This document shows positions 58,653 to 64,000 of a stretch of DNA of 64,000 bases, in pieces; the first letter of the stretch is position 1, and every line of letters starts with the position of its first letter. Source of the stretch: Manduca sexta (Eukaryota > Arthropoda > Insecta > Lepidoptera > Sphingidae); assembly GCF_014839805.1 (NCBI RefSeq), contig NC_051119.1, positions 7,991,245-8,055,244 of the forward strand. Reading direction: 5' to 3'. The position numbers and the translations under genes were made by a program. The notes beneath the pieces are model-generated. The model made no database searches. It worked only from the letters and a program-made list of their open reading frames with translations, and had not been told where the DNA came from.

Positions 58653-61600
58653 ATGCTGCCGCGGAAAAGATACTTTGGTATTGTGTTAACAATACTATTC
58701 GTAGTACGAGAGACGACACAACACGGCTCCGGAGCGCCGCCCGGGGTAAGTTCCTGTTTGTTGAAATTCATTTCTGTAACATCCAATGAATCATGTAATG
58801 CCATCTGTTGAAAACAATGTTAACTAGTAATCGAAACGAAGTGCATAGTTCATTCAATTTTGGGTCATCGTCATCATTCGGAACGAATGTATGTTTCTTT
58901 TTATTGATTGGTTTATAAAAAATAGTTCATCGTTTGCCGCTATGTAAAAAGCAATACGCTTTATTACTGTTCATATTATACTCTGCAGTCAATACTCATT
59001 CAGAGCTGGCTTAAGTCAGATGCGACGTGGGTCACCGCTCTTGCCTTCGAAATATCACTGTGATGATATTAAGTAACCCGATATATTGATTACTATTATG
59101 AATGCCAATTAGCGCCTCGGCATGCTGCTAAAATTTCCATAGACATGGACGTACTTTTTCGTCAGTGGCTACTTAATCACGTGACCAAAATGCTTAGAGT
59201 TCCACTCATTATTAATCATTCCGCAGGCTTGCGCAGACCAGATGCCACGACACAGCGGCGTTGAAGTGCAAACATCGGTGCCTCCGTACATGATCCTCAC
59301 TTCAGGAGCGCAGGTTCGGCAAGGCGACGTGCTCAATGTGACCATCGGCAGCCCCGCGGGCGCACCCGTGCCCATCGGAGGGTTCATACTGCAAGCTAGG
59401 GAAATACAGGTATGATTATTCTTATTCATAACGCACTCTTAATAATGCCGCCAAATAATAAAATAATGACCTATTTCAAAATTGATAATTTGTGGCAGTC
59501 GTCGGAAAACAAATTTTTGTTTGCTACCTTTTTTTTAAGTTGCTATAAAATTTAGCTTATTAAAGATAGGTAATAAATAAAACCTATAGCATGAAAAAAG
59601 AAGGGAAAAAACTAAAAGGTCACAAACAGAAATTGGTTGTTTGATGATTCCCACAAATTGGCAATTTTGAAATTGGTCATTATTTTATTAAGAGTGCGAT
59701 AAATCCGAAAGAAATTTTCTCTGTTAACTTTCACGTCTAAACTACTGCACCAATTTTGATGAGATGTAGCTTGGTCAGTGAAAAGGGAGATAGACTACTT
59801 TATATCCCAAAAAAATAGGAACATCGTGGATTTTTTTATCGGATATATCTATATTGCTGAACTGGCAACAACAACTGGTATGATATTATAGTGGGCATTT
59901 GTTATTATAGGTAACCACTGAACAAATATAAACGTAAACGGTGCTTCCGCGGCTCCGTTCGCATAAGAGTCGAATCAAACGTATTACTTTCTGATAATTA
60001 AAGAATTTCAATCGAAGCAATAGACTATACATTTAAAAAGTATAAGTTTGATATAGATTTAGATATTTACAATGAGATAAAAATAATTTTAACAAAAAAT
60101 TAAACCGCCTTCAAAAACCACTCAAAACCAAAAAATAATTTCACATAACAAGTATATATTGGATACACTAAGTATATATTGGATCTACTTCTTACACATA
60201 TATATATATGTAAGAAGTAGATTCAAGCAAACCTAACGCAAAAACACAACTGATATATTTGGCTCACAGTACAACTATCGCGCCGTGGTGTAACGTGTGA
60301 TGCTATATATATGTATGTAAGAAGTAGATTCAAGCAAACCTAACCCAAAAACACAACTGATATATTTCGATCATACTATGACTATTGCGCTGTGGTGTTA
60401 CATCTCTGCCTACCCCTAAAAAGGGGAAAAGGTGTGATGCTATATACATATATGTATGTATGTAAGAAGTAGAGTCAATTAAACCCAACCCAAAAACACA
60501 ACTGATATGTTTCACACACAGTACGACTATCGCGATGAAATGTTACGCCTCTGCCTACCCCCTGACACGGGGAAAAGATGTTATGCTATATGTATAAGTA
60601 TGTGAGAAGTACAGTCAACCAAACTCAATGCAAAAACATAACTAAATACGTCACAGGAAAGCTAAATTCGCGATTTCGTTTTCTTGGACGACATAATTAT
60701 TCTAGTTTTTAATTTTAAAACCAAACTACCGAAGCGATCTTGAAAAAAATTTTATGGGACCAATCTGGAGAGAAATTCTTTCGGATAAAAAAAGAATTTT
60801 CCAAATCGATTCATAAATGAGCGAGTTCTGAGGTAACACACATACAAAAAAAAAAAAAAAAATCACGTCGCATTGATAACCTCCTCCTTTTTTTTGAAGT
60901 CGGTTAAAAACAGGAAGAGATGTTTAATATGATAATTATGTTTAATTTCAGGATCCCGACGCCATAGTGGGCAAGTTCGTGAAAGTGCCACCCACGACCC
61001 ACGTGATAACGTGCAGCGGGACGAACGACACGGTGACGCACTCCTCGCCCGAGGAGAAACCCGCCATGACCTTCCAGTGGCAAGCGCCTTCTGACTTCCT
61101 CGGAGGGATCGAGTTTAGGTAACTTTTTATTCTATAGTATATGTCGGAGTGAAAACTCTTTACTTGGTTATTTTTTTACATGACCGGTAAAGTATCACCG
61201 GTTTATATTTATTTTCCAGACAGTTATTCAATTATTGAAACACTTCTTTACTTCACTAACAATTTACTGCATAGTAACACTAAAGGAATACACAATGTGC
61301 TCGGTTCGAGCGTGAAACAAGACTGCTGAAGACTACTACAAGACTGCTACAAGGCTGGTACAAGACTGAGCTCTCGGCGCCGGTCCTTATATTGACAGCA
61401 GTCGACCTCCCTCCTTTTCTAATACTTCCTCGATGCAATGATAGATGGCGCCACTATCGCTCCGGAGGTTCACCAGTGCTGCGGCGACATATAATATATA
61501 CGCCAAACGTATAGCCATTATATGGAGGAATGATTTCGCAAGATAATCGAAACATACTGTGTTTATTGTTCCGCGGAATACAAGTGCATGATTAATGTAA

Positions 61601-63718
61601 ATGCTTCACGATGTGACACATTCATCGTCATCGAGCTTAATTACTACTGCTGGTGGTAGGATATATTTATATATTTTTCATCCGTCGGGATAGCGACCAC
61701 CGTGCACAAGGTGTTGAAACCCGCCATAGTGGCCCACGTAAGTGTTGTATTCCGGGATAAGCCTGTATATATCCGATTCCAACAGGCCGGCATAATTGCG
61801 TCTGTCGGCATTCTCTTGGACCCCACTCCACTTGCCACTTTGAGGTAAATATATTAAAAAAATTGATACAAAAAAATTACTTGATATTAATACTAATTCT
61901 AGACATTGCGCAGACATTCGACGTTCAATACTATAGGTACATGTTATGAAAAGGACAGTATGTCCAAACTTCAAATTAGCTCAAGTTACGTTTCTGCAAA
62001 AAATATACGAATAATATTTACCTACCTAGGGCGACGGTAGCTCAAAGTTACGCGACGTTCTGGAAGAACGTAGAGTCGCCGCTGGTGGAGGTGGTGACGC
62101 TCGACACGGCGGTGAGCACCAGCCTGCCGCCCATCACCAGGGGACCCAACACCCAGCCGCCGCCCATCATCATGGAGTCTAAGGTATGAGGCCTATGAGT
62201 TCAATTATAATAATAATATAATAATATCAGCCCTGTATTATATACTTGCCCACTGCTGAGGCACGAGCCTCCTCTACTACTGAGAGGGATTAGACCTTAG
62301 TCCACCACGCTGGCCTAGTACGGATTGATAGACTTCACTCACCTTCGAAATTCCTATAGAGAACTTCTTAGATGTGCAGGTTTCCTCACGATGTTTTCCT
62401 TCACCGTTAAAGCGAACGATAAATTCACAAAGAAGTTTCAATTACCTACTGTATTTTATAGTTTTCAGTTTTATTATTTAATTAATTTCTTCGAAGCATT
62501 TGTTTTATTTGGGGAGATAATGGTAGTTGCTACTTGCATAAAACACCAAATTATAATGATCCCTCTAAGATTACAAAGGTAACCAATAAAGACATAAAAC
62601 TATATTTTTATTTTTACTGCCTTATGTTAGACATACATTTTGTTACAGCCAAAAGCCGCTCCTGAGCCTATAGACGTGGTGTACCAGGGCTGCGCCGACA
62701 CAAAGTTATGCTTCGGCGTGCCGCAAAACTGCATCGAGAAGGCCGACTGCAAAGCCGTCGTCGCTATCTTCGTCTCCGGAGACATCTACACCTTCGAAAT
62801 ACAAGGAACTGGCAACCCTAAATACGTAGCAGCCGCTTTGAGCCTCGACGATAAGATGGGAGACGACAGCGCAATGGAATGCGTCAGGAACGACAACGGG
62901 AGAGTCAGCCTGTACACCTCCTGGACTTACCCGAAGGTAGAGCCCTACGTGCAGAGGTCGGACTCTCCGCAAGAAATCGTGCAGTTGCTAGAGTCTTCGG
63001 TCATAGACGGGAAATTGTACTGCAAGTTTAAGAGGGACGTCGTGTCCACTGTGAAGGGCGTGACCTTCGATCTTGCCTCGAACAAATACAATCTGATGGT
63101 GGTCTCCGGCGATAGTATGAAAGGTTTGTATACTTCACTTTTTGCTGTAGTTACGCGACATATAATGACGGAAATATATTTCAACACAATCAAACTGGCA
63201 ATTGCTTTAACTAAATTGCTAATCAATTTAGCAAGCAACAGTAACTGATCAAGTGCGTTCCCAGACGCCAACCGCGTCGGGTTCCACTCGATCGCGTACG
63301 AGGCGACGGGCGCGCCGCTGGCGCTGTCGACGGTGGGCGCGGCCGCCCCCGCCTCCAAGATCCTGCTGAAGCTGCACGGGAGCTTCATGCTGCTCGCCTG
63401 GCTCGGCACCGCCTCGCTCGGGATACTGCTGGCTAGGTAGTGTATTAACACTCCAGAATAAAAAATAAGAAATAAACAGGAGAAATAAATATCGTAAAAA
63501 CTAATTAAGTAAAAAGGAATACGATGATTTTCAGGAGTCTGCTGTAAAATTTTAATATACTATGCGCTAATTAATTGAAAGAAGTAGCTACAGGCTTTTC
63601 AAAACTTAAATCAACCGTAAACAATAGTTCTATTTGATGGTTAACCTGTTTTCTTTCCAGATACTTCAAACAGACGTGGGCAGGCAAACAGCTCGGCGGG
63701 AAGGACATTTGGTTCGCT
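58653..63718 (+). CDS. FRRS1: Ferric-chelate reductase 1-like protein, second copy, coding exons 1-7, continues past the window
   Basis: Coding exons: 58653-58745, 59227-59409, 60952-61118, 62030-62183, 62649-63123, 63265-63436, 63661-63718. All introns are GT/AG and phases join, giving the first 434 residues: signal peptide (MLPRKRYFGIVLTILFVV), Reeler domain, DOMON domain and the first b561 helix with H395. The remaining exons would lie beyond 64000. The coding sequence is near-identical to the contig-2 copy and the DOMON exon encodes the same protein. Exon 6 is 172 bases with five Cs at 63346-63350 and stays in frame, unlike the contig-2 copy. An acceptor-like tract ending AG at 58641-58642 suggests a 5' UTR intron. 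Introns 2 and 3 are longer because of two insertions absent from contig 2. As in the family, it should act in a cell or vesicle membrane as an electron-transferring reductase; substrate is not shown. Confidence 0.92.
59432..59698. mobile_element. Foldback MITE (CGCACTC family), second copy
   Basis: Partner of 21085-21351, with CGCACTCTTAATAATG and TTATTAAGAGTGCG ends and a 4-bp ATAA duplication (59428-59431 and 59699-59702). Confidence 0.8.
60078..60906. mobile_element. TIR element carrying a minisatellite, intron 2, absent from contig 2
   Basis: AAACCGCCTTCAAAAACC near 60102 and TTTTTTGAAGTCGGTTAA at about 60888-60906 are inverted ends. The contig-2 intron runs straight from CAATGAGA to AAACAGGAAG where this copy has about 830 extra bases. 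GAAGTCGGTT-type ends are common in lepidopteran repeats. Class is uncertain (MITE or LINE tail). Confidence 0.55.
60180..60650 (+). repeat. Minisatellite, about 4 units of roughly 115-170 bp
   Basis: Each unit has TGTAAGAAGTAGATTCAAGC, AAAAACACAACTGATATATT and a TATATGTATGTA-like tract. Two middle units also carry CTCTGCCTACCCC with a GGGGAAAA hairpin arm. That part resembles the 3' tail of a lepidopteran SINE/LINE seen at 5540-5580, so a retroelement tail may have been amplified in tandem. Confidence 0.65.
61142..61489. mobile_element. Probable solo LTR in intron 3, absent from contig 2
   Basis: The 348-bp insert begins TGTCGG and ends GGCGACA, with TG...CA and a TGTCG/CGACA inverted pair, and is flanked by TATA (61138-61141 and 61490-61493). 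It contains short repeats of ACAAGACTG near 61320-61360. There is no internal retroelement sequence, so it fits recombination between two LTRs. The contig-2 intron lacks it. Confidence 0.65.
61645..61850 (-). repeat. Dispersed repeat in intron 3, second copy
   Basis: Partner of 20070-20315, minus strand, with a short deletion in the middle relative to the other copy. Confidence 0.55.
62205..62430 (-). repeat. 5'-truncated SINE in intron 4, second copy
   Basis: Partner of 19487-19706 in reverse, with the same truncation point and ATT-rich tail. Confidence 0.75.
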
Positions 63719-63785
63719 GTGAGTATATCATAGAAACACAGTAGATTTTTCCGTTATTTGTCGTATTAATTCGTTTTAATAAAAA

Positions 63786-64000
63786 CTAGCTGACCCGGTG
63801 AACTTCGTACCGCCTAACAGTCGATACTATATTTTTTTTTAATACTTACTCTGCTATTCCGGCTCCGGGTCAGTTAGTAAGATAAAAAAAAAGAAAGTTG
63901 ATAAAAAATAAAAATTATAAAACACCATCGTTCCATCTAAATCACTCAATTGTTTTGCCTTCCCGGAACCCCTCCACTAACACTTAAACTTTATGGTATA
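63786..64000 (-). mobile_element. Helitron-like element in intron 7, cut by the window end
   Basis: Partner of 17640-18120. It starts with the CTAG end (63786-63789), and the last base in the window matches position 17871. Confidence 0.6.

Noticed and set aside
60180..60650. Array of repeated units considered as a CRISPR-like array
   Set aside because: Units are long, diverged and adjacent without regular unique spacers, and the genome is an insect. It is a minisatellite.
1..64000. A biologically real 60-kb inverted duplication as the primary explanation
   Set aside because: Not excluded, but the switch points coincide with artificial 500-N joins and the differences look allelic, so misassembly is more economical.

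Overview
The window is nuclear DNA from an insect, almost certainly a moth or butterfly. It is AT-rich, and its one host gene has 12 coding exons with GT/AG introns. It is crowded with repeats typical of Lepidoptera: tRNA-derived SINEs ending in (ATT)n, short Helitrons ending in CTAG next to T, MITEs and several Jockey/CR1-type LINEs. No bacterial operon, CRISPR array, rRNA or tRNA gene was seen.

Two runs of exactly 500 N (12298-12797 and 30419-30918) divide the window into three contigs. Contig 1 (1-12297, block A) and the first part of contig 3 (30919-45850, block A') are the same sequence in the same orientation. Contig 2 (12798-30418, block B) matches the rest of contig 3 (about 47.5-64 kb, block B') in the opposite orientation; position 17871 pairs with 64000. 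If contig 2 is flipped, contig 1 + contig 2 becomes collinear with contig 3. The simplest reading is two haplotypes of one locus placed one after the other, with contig 2 scaffolded backwards. A real inverted segmental duplication is the alternative.

The only well-supported host gene is a ferric-chelate-reductase-1-like (FRRS1/SDR2 family) membrane protein: signal peptide, Reeler domain, DOMON domain and a cytochrome b561 core with four candidate haem histidines. Contig 2 holds all coding exons on the minus strand (14508-22129, 635 codons reconstructed by hand). Contig 3 holds coding exons 1-7 on the plus strand (58653-63718) and continues past the window. The contig-2 copy lacks one G in a G-run in exon 6, which shifts the frame ahead of the haem-binding helices; the contig-3 copy is in frame.

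Most other identifiable content is mobile DNA, and much of it differs between the two copies. A 3.96-kb LINE (48068-52022) has an exact empty site in contig 2, a LINE at 24661-26820 has one in contig 3, and a LINE at 42969-45081 has one in contig 1. Contig 3 also has a solo LTR and a terminal-inverted-repeat element carrying a minisatellite in introns of the gene. Contig 2 has a GC-rich poly(A) retroposon with a 12-bp target duplication. Blocks A and A' hold no recognised gene; the only coding candidate is a weak 52-codon hydrophobic reading frame that is cut short in the second copy.
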